This document shows positions 25,816 to 39,018 of a stretch of 64,000 nucleotides of DNA, in pieces. The stretch covers positions 191,001 through 255,000 of the forward strand of contig JAMKCF010000079.1 of assembly GCA_023634235.1 (NCBI GenBank). The letters run 5' to 3'. This DNA comes from Pisaster brevispinus (Eukaryota; Echinodermata; Asteroidea; Forcipulatida; Asteriidae). Made by a program: the position numbers and the translations under genes. Below the pieces are notes generated by a model. It worked only from the letters and a program-made list of their open reading frames with translations, was not told the DNA's origin and did not search any database. Position 1 is the first letter of the stretch; each line of letters begins with the position of its first letter.

Positions 25816-28380
25816 CTGCAAAACCAAATAAGACACACTGTCATAAACACTTTATCTAAAATTGTGCTTGGGCAAAATTTAAGAAGCAGCACAACACCAG
25901 CGTATGAGTATTTTGAACATTGAGTTTGCCAAATAGACAGCAAGAAATCCAAATACAGCGCAGCATCAGCTCTGAAATACTTTGAGAGCTGATAATTATT
26001 AGAGGCACAATTTTTGAAGGACTGGACAATATATTTTCGAAAAATTGAAAAGACTGCACAACATCAGCTATTTAAAGTTAAAAACATATGACTTGTAATT
26101 TTCTGCAAACAAAAAAAGTCTAAATATGTTCCTAGACATTTTATCACTAGTAATCACAAAGGAGGGAACAATTTGAGATTGTAAACTGTTTGGGATTTAA
26201 AATAGCATTATATTTCTATGTTTTGAGAGACTAGATAACATGAGTCTCAATGTCAACCAAAAACAGCACAAGATCAGCTCAATAATCATTTAGGTGCCAA
26301 GTTATGAGAGACTGGACAACATGAGGTTTCCAGAAATTAAAGAGAGGGCACAACATTAATTGATAAAACAATTAAAGAGCTGAAAATCGTTGCACAGATA
26401 ATTTGAGTTATTTGAGAGCAGATAAATATTAGATTCATAAGTTTTGAAGGACTGGACAAGATGTTTTAGGGAAAGTGAAAAGACTGCACACCATCAGCTA
26501 TTCAGAATTAAAAACGTATGAGTTGTAAGATTCTGCAAACAAACTAACACACATGGTCTTAAACATTTTATTAACAGTCATTATGTGAATAATCTGCAAA
26601 CAAAATAAGACACACTGTCGTAAACATTTCATCAAATGTCATCATGCTTGAAGAAATTGAAGAGACGGCAGAACAGTGGTTAGGAACAATTTTAGGGTTA
26701 AACATTTTATCAATACTCATCACGCTGGAGGAACAATTTGAGATTTGTAATATCATTAGATTGCTGTTATCTGAATAAAGATAAATTTAAAGAAATAAAT
26801 TGTAGAGTTGTGAAGTTGAATAATTTGCCACTTAAAAGTGGCAAATTATGAGGGGCAGGACAACATAAGGTTGATAGAAATTGAAGAGACGTCATAACAT
26901 TGGCCCTTGATCAATTTAGGATCTGAAATATCAACACATTGGTTAATTTTTAAAGGACTCCAGAACAGAAGCCCTGAAAACAGCACGACATTGGATCAGG
27001 AACAATTTGAAAGTTCAACAATCTTTTGGTAAAGGACAAAATAAACTCCTATCAAATGGCACAACACATTGGCTCAAGAACAATTTTAGAGTTGAAATAT
27101 TATTACATCTCTAAGATTATAAAAGACTAGACAACAACAGACTTTAAAAAAAACTCAAACACCAAGATAGAAGCATCTTCTGATGAAAGAAGCTTGGTCC
27201 ATAGTGGATACTTCTCTTGAATCAGTGAATGATCTGCAAACAAAAGTGCTGCTGTATACTTTTCATGAAATATCATCATACTCGAAGAAAATGAAGAGAC
27301 GGCACAACATTGCTCCATAAAAAATGTAAGAGTAAAATAATTAGAGCGTTGAAATTTTGAAGGACTAGACAATATGAGCCTCAAAGAAAACCAAAGACAT
27401 CACATCTGCTTGAGAATAACGTGAGAGTGGAACTAGTTTGAAGTGGCAAGTTATGATGGACTGAGGTTCAGAGGAAATGAAATGAGACGGCAAAAGATTG
27501 GCTCGTGAACAATTTAAGAGTTGAAATATCATCACGTGGATTAATTTTTAAGGACTTGACAACAAGAACCTCAAAGAAAACCAAAGACAGAAAAACATCG
27601 GATCATATATAATTTAAAGTTCAATAATCATTTAGGTGCCATTAGGTATGAGAGACTGGACAAAATGAGGTTTCCAGAAATTGAACAGAACTACATTGAT
27701 TCATGATAAATTAAAGAATTGAAAATCAATGCGCAGAGAAAAAATATTAAGGAATTTTTTTTAAATGATTAGACGACACATCATTGCCTCGTAAACAAAT
27801 TAAGAGTTGAAATGTCATTACATCTCAAAGATTTCGAGGGACTACCCAATAAGAGCCCAAAGGAAAACAAAGACAGGACATTGGCTTAAGAATAACAAAC
27901 AAAATAACACACATACTCGTAAACATTTTGTCAATCGTCATCATGCGGGGGGAGACACAAGAAACAGTACAACATCGCCACGTGAAGAATGTAAGATTTG
28001 AAATATCATTAGATTGCTATTTTTTGAGAGACTATACAAACCAAAGACAACACAACATTGGCTCGTGAATATTTTGTCCAACAATTATTTAGGTGGCAAC
28101 TTATGAGGAATGGGGCAACATAAGATTTAGAGAAAATGATGAGACAGCACAACATTGGCTCGTAAACAGCTTTAGAGTTGACAAATTATCACATCGGTTA
28201 GTTTTGGATGGACTCGACAAATCGAGCCTAAAAAAATGGTTTTTTTTTAAGTACACCTTTGGATTCTAATAAATTGAGAGTTGCGCAATCATGAAGTTAC
28301 TGAGGAACAAGTTATGAGGCAAGTTATGAGGGACTGGACGAAATGAGGTTCAGAGAAAATGAAGAGATGCTGCAACATTA

Positions 28381-28531
28381 TTTATCATATCAAGTAATAA
28401 ACCACATAGGAAACTGACTTGGTAAATTTTTAATAATTTGTGTTTTTTTAAACAAAGAAAAATTGACAGGAGTGGGACTTGAACCAAAGACCTCTGGATT
28501 AACGTGCCGGTGCTCTACCAACTGAGCAACA
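28381..28531 (-). mobile_element. tRNA-derived SINE-like insertion
   Basis: The insert splits an array unit; host gcaacatt is found on both sides (28372-28379 and about 28527-28534), compatible with a short target-site duplication. On the minus strand its head (28531 to 28461) resembles a tRNA: TTGCTCAGTTGGTAGAGC fits an A box and D arm, and GGTTCAAGTCC fits a B box. The acceptor and T stems pair poorly, so it is not a working tRNA gene. The A/T-rich remainder to 28381 would be the SINE body and tail. At about 150 bp it is short for a SINE. Confidence 0.55.
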
Positions 28532-28612
28532 TTTTTTTTGTGAACAATTAAAGAATTTAAAATCATTGTGTAGGGTTACAGAACTAAGGAGAAATTAAAT
28601 TTGTCAACAAAC

Positions 28613-28740
28613 CTCAGAAAAGGAGGGAGCCAAGCATAGCCATCCAAAAACATGACATTCCAAGTCAACCTAGATAGAAGCATCTTCTGATGCAACAAGC
28701 TTTGTCAATGATGGATACTTCTCTTGAATCAGTAAACAAT
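28613..28740 (-). pseudogene. Exon-like cassette, 128 bp, with stop
   Basis: Minus strand, acceptor TTTTGTGCAG, donor GTTTGTTG. In the consensus frame it is open for 23 codons (it contains E-K-Y-P-S-L-T-K-L and S-E-D-A-S-I) and then TAG. One extra T further on also breaks the frame. Confidence 0.5.
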
Positions 28741-29159
28741 CTGCACAAAAAATAATCAAATCAAATGTCATCATGCTTGAAGAAAATGATGAGATGTCAC
28801 AACAGTGGCTCCAGAACAAATTTAAGAATTGGAAAAACACTAGAGCTTTTAAATTTTGAGGGACTGAATAATGTGAGTCTCAAAGAAAATCCAAGAGAAC
28901 ACAAAAACGACTTGTGAATAATTTGAAAGTTCAATAATCATTTTGGTGGCAAGTCATGAGCGACAGGCAACACAAGGTTCAGAAAAAAATGAAAAGTTGA
29001 CACAACATTGGATCGCAAACAATGTAAGAGATGAAATATCATCACATATCTTCAGAGAAAAGGATGATATGGAACGACAATGGCTCTTGAATAATTTAAG
29101 AGATGAAAATCATTGCGCTTGGTTTAGGATCTAAAGAAAAATGAAATTGTTCATTATAC

Positions 29160-29277
29160 CTTAGAGAATGAGGGCGTGATGCATAGTAATCCCCAAAAAT
29201 GGCATTCCCAGTTGACCTTGACAAAAGCATCTTCTGAAGAAAGAACCTTGGACACTACTTTTCAATCAATCAATAAT
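29160..29277 (-). pseudogene. Exon-like cassette, degenerate
   Basis: Minus strand, donor GTATAATG, acceptor TTTGCAG. Early TGA and TAG codons; a later part still reads S-S-E-D-A-F-V-K-V-N-W-E-C. Relatives at 30446 and 47022 form one sub-lineage with it. Confidence 0.45.
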
Positions 29278-29895
29278 CTGCAAACAAAATAAGACACACT
29301 TTTGTAAATATTTATCAAATGTCATGGTTGGAGAAATTGAAGAATTGTTTCATGAACAATTAAAGAGTTGAAAATCAATTCACAGAGCTAGACAACTAAA
29401 CAGAAATGACCATCAATAAGATAGCCAGTTGTGAGGGACATGACAACATGAGCTTAAGAGAAAATGATAAGACGGCACAACATTGGCTCCGGAACTATTT
29501 TAGAGTTCAAGTATAATTACATCTCTAAGATTTTGATGTACTACACAACAAAAGCTATAAAAAACCAAAGATAGCACAACATTAGCTTGTGTGTAATTTG
29601 AAAGTTGATCAATAATTAAGGTGTTACGTAATGAGGGATCGGACAACATGGGGTTCCGAAAAAGTAAAAAAGCACAACATGTTTTGTTGACAATTTCAGA
29701 GTCTAAAATCAATGCACAGGGCTAAACAACTGAGGAGAAATTACCATTAATAAGATGGCAAGTTATAAGGGACAGGAAAACATGAGGTTCAGAGAAAATG
29801 ATGAGACGAATCATCACTGCCTCGTAAACAATCTTCATGTAGACACAGCCTTGAGGAATGCTTGCACTTAAAACAATTGACATTTCTTAACATAC

Positions 29896-30022
29896 CTTAG
29901 AAGAAGAGGAAGTGATGCATAGCCATCTCAAACATCATATTCAAAGTTGACCTAGATAGAAGCATCTTCTGATGAAAGAAGCTTTGTCTATGATGGATAC
30001 TTCTCTTGAAACAGTAAATTAT
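29896..30022 (-). pseudogene. Exon-like cassette, 127 bp, three stops
   Basis: Minus strand, acceptor TTGTTTGCAG and donor GTATG intact. The consensus frame has TAG at about codon 11, TAG at about 23 and TGA in the H-V-W-D region. Length and splice sites are kept while the frame is not. Confidence 0.5.
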
Positions 30023-30445
30023 CTGCAAACAAAATAAGATTCACAGTTGTAAAAGTTTCTTCAAATGTCATTATGCTTGAAAAAAAGATGAGACGTCACA
30101 ACAGTGGCTCCAGAACAAATTGAAGAATTGAAAAACACTAGAGCGTTTAAATTTTGAGGGACTGAACAATGTGAGTCTCAAAGAAAATCCAAGAGAGCAC
30201 AACAACAAATTTGAAAGTTCAATAATCATTTAGGTGGCAAGTTATGAGTGACAGGCAACATAAGACTCAGAAAAAAAATGAGACGACACAACATTGGCTC
30301 GCAAACAATGTGAGAGTTGAAATATCATCACATACCTTCAGAGAAAATGATGAGATGGAACGACATTGGCTCTTGAACAATTTAAGAGTTGAAAATCATT
30401 GCGCTTGGTTTAAGAACTAAGGAGAAATGAAATGTTTCATTATAC

Positions 30446-30561
30446 TATAGAGAAGGAGGAGTGATGTATAGCAATCCCAAATATAGCATTCCCTGTTGAC
30501 CTTGACAAAAGCATCTTCTGAAGAAAGAACCTTGGACACTACTATTGAAGCAATGAATAAT
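30446..30561 (-). pseudogene. Exon-like cassette, degenerate
   Basis: Minus strand, acceptor TTTGCAG, donor shifted to GTATAATG. Two consecutive TAG codons near the start. Close to the copies at 29160 and 47022. Confidence 0.45.
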
Positions 30562-31426
30562 CTGCAAACAAACTAAATCACACTTTTGTTAATATTTATC
30601 AAATGTCATCATGCTTGGAGAAATTGAAGAATCGTCACAACATTGTTTCATGAACAATTAAAGAGTTGAAAAGTAATTCACAGAGCTAGACAACTAAGAG
30701 GAAATTACCATCAATAAGGTGGCAAGTTGTGAAGGACATGACAACATGAGGATCAGAGAAATGATAAAATGGCACAACATTGGCTCCAGAACTATTTTAG
30801 AGGTGAAATGTAATAACATCTCTAAGATTTTGAGGTGCTACACAACAAAAGCTATAAAAAACATTAGCTTGTGTGTGTAATTTGAAAGTTGAACAATAAT
30901 TAAGGTGCTAAGTTATGAGGGACTGGACAACATGGGGTTCCGTTGTTTTGTTGACAATCTAAGAGTCTAAAATCAATGCAGAGGGCTAAACAATTAATGA
31001 GAAATAACCATTATTAAAATGGCAAGTAATGAGGGACAGGAAAACATGAGGTTCAGAGAAAATGATGAGACGACTCATCATTGCCTCGTGAACAATCTTC
31101 ATTGTGAGTATGACTTTCAATCTTTGTAGACACAGCCTTGAGGGTTGCTTACACTTTAAAGAACTGACATTTCTTAACATACCTCAGAAGCGGAGGCAGT
31201 GATGCATAGTCATCCCAAACATGACACTCCAACTTGACCTTGATAGAAGCATCTTCATTTAAGAGTTCGAAGAATAATTAAGGTGCTAAGTTTTGAGGGA
31301 CTGGACAACATGTGGTTTCGAAAATTAAAGAGACGGCACAACATTGTTTCATGGTAAATGAAAAAGTCTAAAATCATTGCGTAGAATTAAAGAACTACAA
31401 AGGAAAAATTACATTTTTCAACATAC

Positions 31427-31553
31427 CTCAGAAAAGGAGCGAGTGATGCACAGTAATCCAAGTTTGACATTCCCCTTGTGGCCTTAATGAGAACATCTTT
31501 GGATGAAAGAAGCTTTGTCCATGATGGATTCTTCTCTTGATTCAGTAAATAAT
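31427..31553 (-). CDS. Open exon-like cassette, 42 codons, second subfamily
   Basis: Minus strand, acceptor TTTCGGTGCAG, donor CTGAG followed by GTATGTTG. Open in the same phase as the copies at 18215 and 22299, but of the other subfamily: Y-L-L-N-Q-E-K-N-P-S-W-T-K-L-L-S-S-K-D-V at the start and D-Y-C-A-S-L-A-P-F-L-R at the end. The central D-A-S-I-K-V core is replaced by D-V-L-I-K-A. The open frame in both subfamilies at this divergence supports a coding origin. Function unknown. Confidence 0.45.
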
Positions 31554-32995
31554 CTGCACCGAAATGAAACACTGTCATAAACATCTCATCAAATGTCATT
31601 ATGTTTGAAAAAAATGAAGAGACGGCACAACAGTTGCACATGATCAAATTAGTAGTTGGAAATCATTAGAGCGCTGAAATTTTGAGAATCTAGACAACAG
31701 CTTCAAAGAAAACCAAGGCAGAACAACATCAGCTCATGAGAAATTTGAAAGTTCAACAATCATTTATGTGGCAAGTTATGAGGGACTGAACAAAATGAGG
31801 TTCACAAAAAATGAAACGAGACGGCACAAGATTGGCTCATGAACATTTTAGAGTTGAAATATTTTTACATCTCTTATATTTGGAGGGACTACACGACAAG
31901 GGCCTTAAAAAAGTAACCACATTGTTTCGTGAACAATTAAAGAGTTGAAAATCAAAGCACAGGCCTACACAACTGAGGAGTTTTGCCCAAATTAAGATGG
32001 CAAGTTATGAGGGACAGGAGGTTAAAAAAAAATGAATTGAGACGGCACAAGATTGGCCCCATCATCAATTTAATAGTTAAAATATCATTATATTATTTAA
32101 TTTTGAGGACTTGACAACAAGAGCCTTAACAAATCAATGAGAGTACAACATCAGCTTGTGAATAATTTGAGAAGTGTACAAAAATTAATGTGGCAAGGTA
32201 AGACGAACCGCACTACATGAATCTTACAAAAATTTAAGAGAAGGCAAATTATTGGCTCTTGAACAATTTCAGAGTTGATATATCATCACATCGTATTAAT
32301 TTTTGAGGTTCTCGACAATAGGGGCTTCAAAGAAAACCAATGGCAGCAAAATATCAACTCGTGAATAATTTGAAAGTTCAACAATCATTTAAGTGGCAAG
32401 TTATGAGGTACAGGAAACCAAAGATTCAGAAAAAAATGATGAGAGGGCACAACATTGGCTCGTGAACAATTTGAGAGTTGAACAATCATTGAGGTGCCAA
32501 GTTATGAGGGACTGGACAATGTCCAATTCACAAATAAATATGAGACGGCACAACATTGGCTTGTGAATTTTTTTAGAGTTGAAACATCATCTCATCTCTA
32601 AGAATTTGAGGGACTACGCAATAAGAGCCTTAAAGAAACCAAAAGATAGCCCGTCATCAGTATGTGTAAAATTTGAGAATTGAAAAATCATTAAGGTGCT
32701 AAATTGTGAGGGACTGGACAACACGACAATCAGAAAAAATGAAGAAAAGTCACAACATTGGCTCTTGACAAATTTTAGATTTGAAATATCATCACATCCC
32801 TTAGATTTTGAGGGACTACGCAATAAGAGCCTCAAAGAAAACCAAACATAGACATACTGTCGTTAACATCTATCAAAGGACATCATGTTATAAAAAATGA
32901 ACAGACAGTACAACAGTGGTTCGCGAACAAATTAGAAGGTGCCATTCATTGCGCAGAGATCAAGAACTACGGCGAAATGACTTTTTTCAACCTAC

Positions 32996-33124
32996 CTCAG
33001 AAAACAAGGGAGTGATGCATAGATTCAAAAAACTATATATATTCCCAATTGACCTCGATAAGAACGTCTTGTGATGAAACAAGCTTTGTCGATGATGGAT
33101 ACTTCTCTTGATTCAGTGAATAAT
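32996..33124 (-). pseudogene. Exon-like cassette, 129 bp, with stop
   Basis: Minus strand, acceptor TTTTGCTTACAG, donor GTAGGTTG. Open for about 30 codons in the consensus frame (Y-S-L-N-Q-E-K-Y-P-S-S-T-K-L-V-S-S-Q-D-V) and then TAG within a small TA-repeat expansion. Confidence 0.5.
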
Positions 33125-33625
33125 CTGTAAGCAAAATAAGACACACTGATGTAACTATTTATCAAATGAGAAGATGTTTGAAGAAAATGAAGAGATGGCA
33201 CAACACACTGGCTGTAAAACAAAATAAAAGTAGAGAGTCCTTAAAGCACTTAAATTTTTAGAGAGACTAAACAACATGAGCCTCAAGAAATCCAAAGACA
33301 GAACAACATTGACTCATGAATAATTTTAAAGATCAAAGATCATTTAAGTGGCAAGTTATGAGGTACAGGACAACCAAAGGTTGAGAAAAAAATGATGAGA
33401 GGGCACAACATTGGCTGGCGAACAATTTAAGAGTTGAAATGTCATTACATTTATCAGATTCATGTTTGAAAAAAATGAACCGATGGCACAACAGTGTCTG
33501 GCGAACAAATTAGGAGTTGGAATTCACTAGAGCCTTACAATTTTGAGAGACTAGACACAAGGAGCCTCAAAGAAAATCAAAGACAGCACAACAGAGATGA
33601 CAAACTAAAGAAAATTGACACAAAC

Positions 33626-33739
33626 CTCAGAAAAAGAGGGAGTGATGCAGTCATAAAGGAATGTCGACCTTGATAGGAACATCTTCTGATGAAAGAAACT
33701 TTATCAATGATGGATGCTTCTCTTGGATCAGTGAACAAT
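33626..33739 (-). pseudogene. Exon-like cassette with a 13-nt internal deletion
   Basis: Minus strand, acceptor TTTGGAG, donor GTTTGTG. Open through E-K-H-P-S-L-I-K-F-L-S-S-E-D-V-P-I-K-V, then a deletion puts a TGA in frame. Confidence 0.45.
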
Positions 33740-34565
33740 CTCCAAACAAAAGAAGGCACACTAATATAACCATTTATCAAATGGCAAGATGTTTGAAGAA
33801 GATGAAGAGACGGCAAAACATTGGCTTGTGAACAACTTTAAAGTAGAAATATTATGACATCTCCTAGGTTTTGAGATACTATACAACAAGAGCGTTATGA
33901 AAAAAAAAGCACAACACTGCCTAGTGAATAATCAGAGAGTTGAACAATCATTCATCGTTAAGGACAGCACAAAAGTTGCTCATGAACATTGAAAGAGTTG
34001 AAAATCACAAGAGCACTGAAATGTTTGAGTGACTAGACAACATGAGCCTAAAAAAAAATCAAAGACAGCACAACATTGACTATTTTGAGAGTGGAACAAT
34101 TTTGAAGGTGGTAAGTTATGAGGTACGGGACAGCATAAAGTTCAGAGAAAATGATGAGACGGCAAAATATTGGCTTGTGAACCTTATAGAAATGGGATAG
34201 ATCTCTTAGATTTTGAGGTACTACACAACAAAGGCACTGAAAAAAAACCTAAGACAGTACAACATTGGCTCATGAATAATTTGAGAGTTGAACAATCATT
34301 AAGGTGTCAAGTTATAAGGGATTGGACAACAAGAGGTTTCTAGAAATTGAAGGGACCTCAAAACATTGATTAATGAGCAATTAAAAAGTTGAAAATCAAT
34401 GCACTGGGCTAAGCAACTCAGGAGAAACAACCAATATTACCAAAGCAAGTTATGAGAAACAGATTGACATGAGGTTCTGAGAAATTGAAGAGATTTCACA
34501 ACATTCATTTGTGACAATTAAAGAGTTGATAAAGAACTTGGGAGAAATGACATTTTTCAACTTAC

Positions 34566-34677
34566 CTCAGAAAAGGAGTGAGTGATGCATAGAAATCCGA
34601 AACATGACACTCCAACTTGACCTTAATAGCAGCATCTCTTTGTTCTTGATGAATGCCTTCTTCAACCAGTGAATAAT
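34566..34677 (-). CDS. Open exon-like cassette, 112-bp subtype (37 codons)
   Basis: Minus strand, acceptor TTTGGTTTTGCAG, donor GTAAGTTG. Open throughout: Y-S-L-V-E-E-G-I-H-Q-E-Q-R-D-A-A at the start, H-V-S-D-F-Y-A-S-L-T-P-F-L-R at the end. The 15-nt absence relative to the 127-bp form is exactly five codons, so phase is kept. Its paralogue is at 38417. Confidence 0.45.
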
Positions 34678-36672
34678 CTGCAAAACCAAATAAGACACAA
34701 TGTCATAAACACTTTAATGTAAAAATTTGTTTGGGCAAAATCTAAGAAGCAGTACAACACCGGTGTTTGAGTATTTTGAACATTGAAAACATCAGTTTGC
34801 CATATAGACAACAAGAAATCCGAATACAGCACAGCATCAGCTCTGGAATACTTTGAGAGTCACAATTTTTGAAGGACTGGACAAGATATTTAAGGAAATT
34901 GAAAAGACTGCAAAACATCAGCTATTTAAAGTTTAAAAAATATGACTTGTAAGTTTCTACAAACAAAATAAGTTTTAATATATTCGTAAACATTTTATCA
35001 ATAGTAATCACAAAGGAGGGAACAATTTGAGATTGTAAACAATTTGAGACTTGAAATATCATTAGATCAGCTCTGGAATGATTTGAGAAATGAATAATCA
35101 TTAAGGTGACAAGCTATAAGGGACTGGACAAAAGGAGGTTCCAAGATATGAAAGAGACATCACGACATTGGCCCTTGATCAAATAAAGAATTGAAATATC
35201 ATCACATTGGTAAATTTTAAATATCTTTACACCTTTTGAAGGACTACACAAAAAAAGCCTTAAAAAACCCGAAGACAGCACAACATTGGCTTATAAAAAA
35301 ATTAAGAGATGAACAATCATTTAGGTGGTAAGTTATGAGGGACAAGACACCAAGAAAATCAGAGAAAAGGATCAGATGGCACATCATTATCTCTTGATCA
35401 ATTTCTCTAAATTTCTAAAATCTCTAAAATTTTGAGAGACTACACAACAAAAGCCTTTAAAAAACTAAAGACAGCTTAACATTGACTTGTGAATAATTTG
35501 AGGGTTGAACAATCATTAAGGTGCAAAGTTATGAGGGACTGGACAATATGAGGCTATGGAGATTGAAGAGACGTCACAACAATGGCTCATCAAGATCATT
35601 AGAGTTGAAATATATTCACATCGGTTTTTTTTAGGGCAACAGAAGCGTCAAAGAAAACCTAAGACTCAAAACCATCTCCTTGTGATTAGTTTGAAAGTTC
35701 AATAATCATTTAGGTGGCAACTTATGAAGGATAGGACAATATGAGATTCAGAGAAGTGATAAGACGGCACAACTTGCACTAGTGAACAGTTTTAGAGGTG
35801 AAATAACATTAAATCTCTTATTAAAAAAAAAACAAAGGCTGAACAACATCAGCGTGAAAATATTTTTAGAGTTAAACAATCATTAAGATGCAAATTTAGG
35901 AGGGACAGGACAGCATGAGGTTTCGAAAAAGAAAAGAGGTGTCACAACAATGTTTCGTGAGCAATTAAAGAGATGTAAATCATTGTGCAGGGTTTCAGAT
36001 CTATGGAGAAACAACATATTTTAACATACCTCGGAACAGGAGGGAGCGATGCACAGCAATTCAAAACATGACATACAAAGTTGACCCCCCAAAAAAAGCG
36101 TGAATAATTTGTTAAAAATAAGTTAAACAATTAATTAAGTGGCAAGTTCTGAGGGACAGGAAATTACAAGGCTCAGAGAAAATGATGAGACGGCAAAAGA
36201 TTGGGGAGTGAACATATTAGGAGTCGAAGGTCATTAGATCTATAACATTTTGAGAGTCATATAATCATAGCCTAAAAAAAACACCAAAATAGCACAAAAA
36301 CGACTTGTGATTTGAACATTAATCAAGGTGCTAAGTTCGAGGGACTGGACAACGTGGAGTTTCGAGAAATTGAAGAGATGGCACATTATTGTCCCGCATG
36401 ATATTAAAGAGATGAAAATCAATGCATAGGGCTTCAAATTCAGAAAAATGATTAGACGGCACATCATTAGCTCATGAACAAATCAAGGGTTGAAATGTCA
36501 TTACATCACTTAGATTTTGAAGAAATAAACAACAAGAGATTTAAAAAAACAAAGGCAGCTCAACATCAGATTGTGTATAATTTGAGAGTTGGCCATTCAT
36601 TAAGATGCCAAGTTTTGAGGGACTGGACAACATAGGGTTTCGAGAAATTGAAGAGTCAATTTTCAAACATAC

Positions 36673-36800
36673 CTTAGAAAAGGAGGGAGAGATGCACAGC
36701 CATCCAAAAAGTGACATTTCCAGTTGACCTTGATAGGAACATCTCTGATGAAAGAAGCTCTGTCCATGATGGATACTTATCTTTTGATTCAGTGAATAAT
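36673..36800 (-). pseudogene. Exon-like cassette, 128 bp, frameshifted
   Basis: Minus strand, acceptor TTTGCAG, donor GTATG. Same family as the copies at 20079 and 40781: a single extra base near codon 8, no stop in the shifted frame. Confidence 0.5.
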
Positions 36801-38416
36801 CTGCAAACTAAATAAGACACTATCATGAACAACTATCAAATGTCATCCTGCTTGGAGAAAAGGGAAAGTCGACACAACACTGGCTGTTTTACAAATCAAA
36901 AATAAGACGACATTCTATCACTTAAATTTTGAGAGACTAGACATCAGGAACCTCAAAGAAAACCAAAGACAGCTCATGAAGAGTTTGCAATCATTAAGAG
37001 GCAAATTATGAGGGACAGAACGACATACGGTCAAATGAAAACGATGATACAGTACAACATCGCAAAGATGATAAGAGACTACACAACAGGGGACTTAAAA
37101 AACCTCAAAGACACAAGATAGAAGCTTCTTCTGATGAAAGAAGCTTTGTCCATAGTGGATACTTCTCTTGAATCAGTGAATAATCTGCAAACAAATCTAG
37201 AGACTGCACAACATTGCTTCATTAAAAATTTAAGAGTTGATAAATCATTAGAGCGTTTCCATTTTGAAGGACTAGACAACATGAGCATCAAAGAAAACCA
37301 AAGATATCACAACATCTGCTTGTGAATAGTTTGAGAGTGGAACTAATTTGAAGGTGGCAAGTTATAATGGACTGAGGTTCAGAAAAAAATGAAACGAGAC
37401 GGCACAAGATTGGCTCTTGAACAATTTAAGAATTGAAATATCATCACATGGATTAATTTTTGAGGACTTGACAACAAAAGCCTCAAAGAAGACCAAAGAC
37501 AGAGAAACTTCAGATCATGTACAATTTGAAAGTTCAATAATCATTTAGGTGCCAAGTTATGAGAGACTGGGCAACATGAGGCTTCCAGAAATTTAACAGA
37601 GCTCACAACATTGATTGATAAACAGTTAAAGAGCTGAAAATCATTGTGCAGAGAAAAACAATTAAGGAGAAATTACATTTTTCTACATACCTTTGAAAAG
37701 GAGGGAGCGATGCACAGCCAATCAAAACACGACATTCCAAGTTGGACAGATAGAAGCATTTTCTGATGAAAGAAGCTTTGTCATCAAACTTGACTAAAAA
37801 TGAAGAGACAGCACAGCAGTTGCTCATGGACATTTAAAGAGTTGGAAATCATCAGAGCACTTAAAAGTTTGAGGGACTACACAACATGAGCCTCAAGAAA
37901 ACCTACAGACAGCACAACATCGACTCATGAAAATTTGGGAGTGAAACAATTTTGAAGGTGGGAAGTTTTAAAGTACGAGACAACATAATGTTCAGAGAAA
38001 ATGATGAGACGGCAAAATATTGGCTTGTGAACATTATAAAATTGAGATAGATCTCTTACATTTTGAGGTACTATACAACAAGGGCCCTGAAAAAAAAACC
38101 TAAGACAGTACAACATTGGCTCATGAATAATTTGAGAGTTGAACAATCATTAAGGTGTCAAGTTATAGGGGATTGGACAACAAGAGGTTTCTAAAAATTG
38201 AAGGGACCTCAAAACATTGATTAATGAGCAATTAAAAAGTTGAAAATCAATGCACTGGGCTAAGCAACTCAGGAGAAACAACCAATAGTAACAAGGCAAG
38301 TTATGAGAAACAGATTGACATGAGGTTCTGAGAAATTGAAGAGATTTCACAACATTCATTTGTGACAATTAAAGAATTGATAAAGAACTTGGGAGAAATG
38401 ACATTTTTCAACTTAC

Positions 38417-38528
38417 CTCAGAAAAGGAGTGAGTGATGCACAGCAATCCCAAACATGACACTCCAACTTGACCTTGATAGAAGCATCTCTTAGCTCTTGA
38501 TGAATGCTCTCTTCAACCAGTGAATAAT
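38417..38528 (-). CDS. Open exon-like cassette, 112-bp subtype (37 codons)
   Basis: Minus strand, acceptor TTTGGTTTTGCAG, donor GTAAGTTG. Open throughout: Y-S-L-V-E-E-S-I-H-Q-E-L-R-D-A-S at the start, W-D-C-C-A-S-L-T-P-F-L-R at the end. Lies in a block paralogous to 34020-35020. Most differences from the copy at 34566 are amino-acid changes rather than stops. Confidence 0.45.
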
Positions 38529-38888
38529 CTGCAAAACCAAATAAGACACACTGTCATAAACACTTTATTGTAAAAATGTGTTTGGGCAAAATTTAAGAAG
38601 CAGTACAACACCGGTGTATGAGTATATAGAACATTGAAAACATTAGTTTGCCAAATAGACAACAACAAATCCGAATACAGCACAGCATCAGCTCTGGAAT
38701 ACTTTGAGAGCTGATAATTATTAGAGTCACAATTTTTGAAGGACTGGACAAGATATTTTAGGGAAATTGAAAAGACTGCACAACATCAGCTATTTAAAGT
38801 TAAAAACATATGACTTGTAAATTTCTGCAAACAAAATAAGTTTTAATATATTCGTAAACATTTTATCAATAGTAATCACAAAGGAGGG

Positions 38889-39018
38889 AACAATTTGAGA
38901 TTGTAAACAATTTGAGATTGTAAACAATTTGAGATTGTAAACAATTTGAGATTGTAAACAATTTGAGATTGTAAACAATTTGAGATTGTAAACAATTTGA
39001 GATTGTAAACAATTTGAG
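38889..39018. repeat. 17-bp minisatellite
   Basis: Seven to eight nearly perfect copies of caatttgagattgtaaa. The paralogous site at 34980-35045 has only one to two copies, so the expansion took place after the block duplicated. Confidence 0.9.

Noticed and set aside
28461..28531. Functional tRNA gene
   Set aside because: The D arm and B box fit but acceptor and T stems do not pair well and the body continues into A/T-rich sequence; better read as SINE-like.
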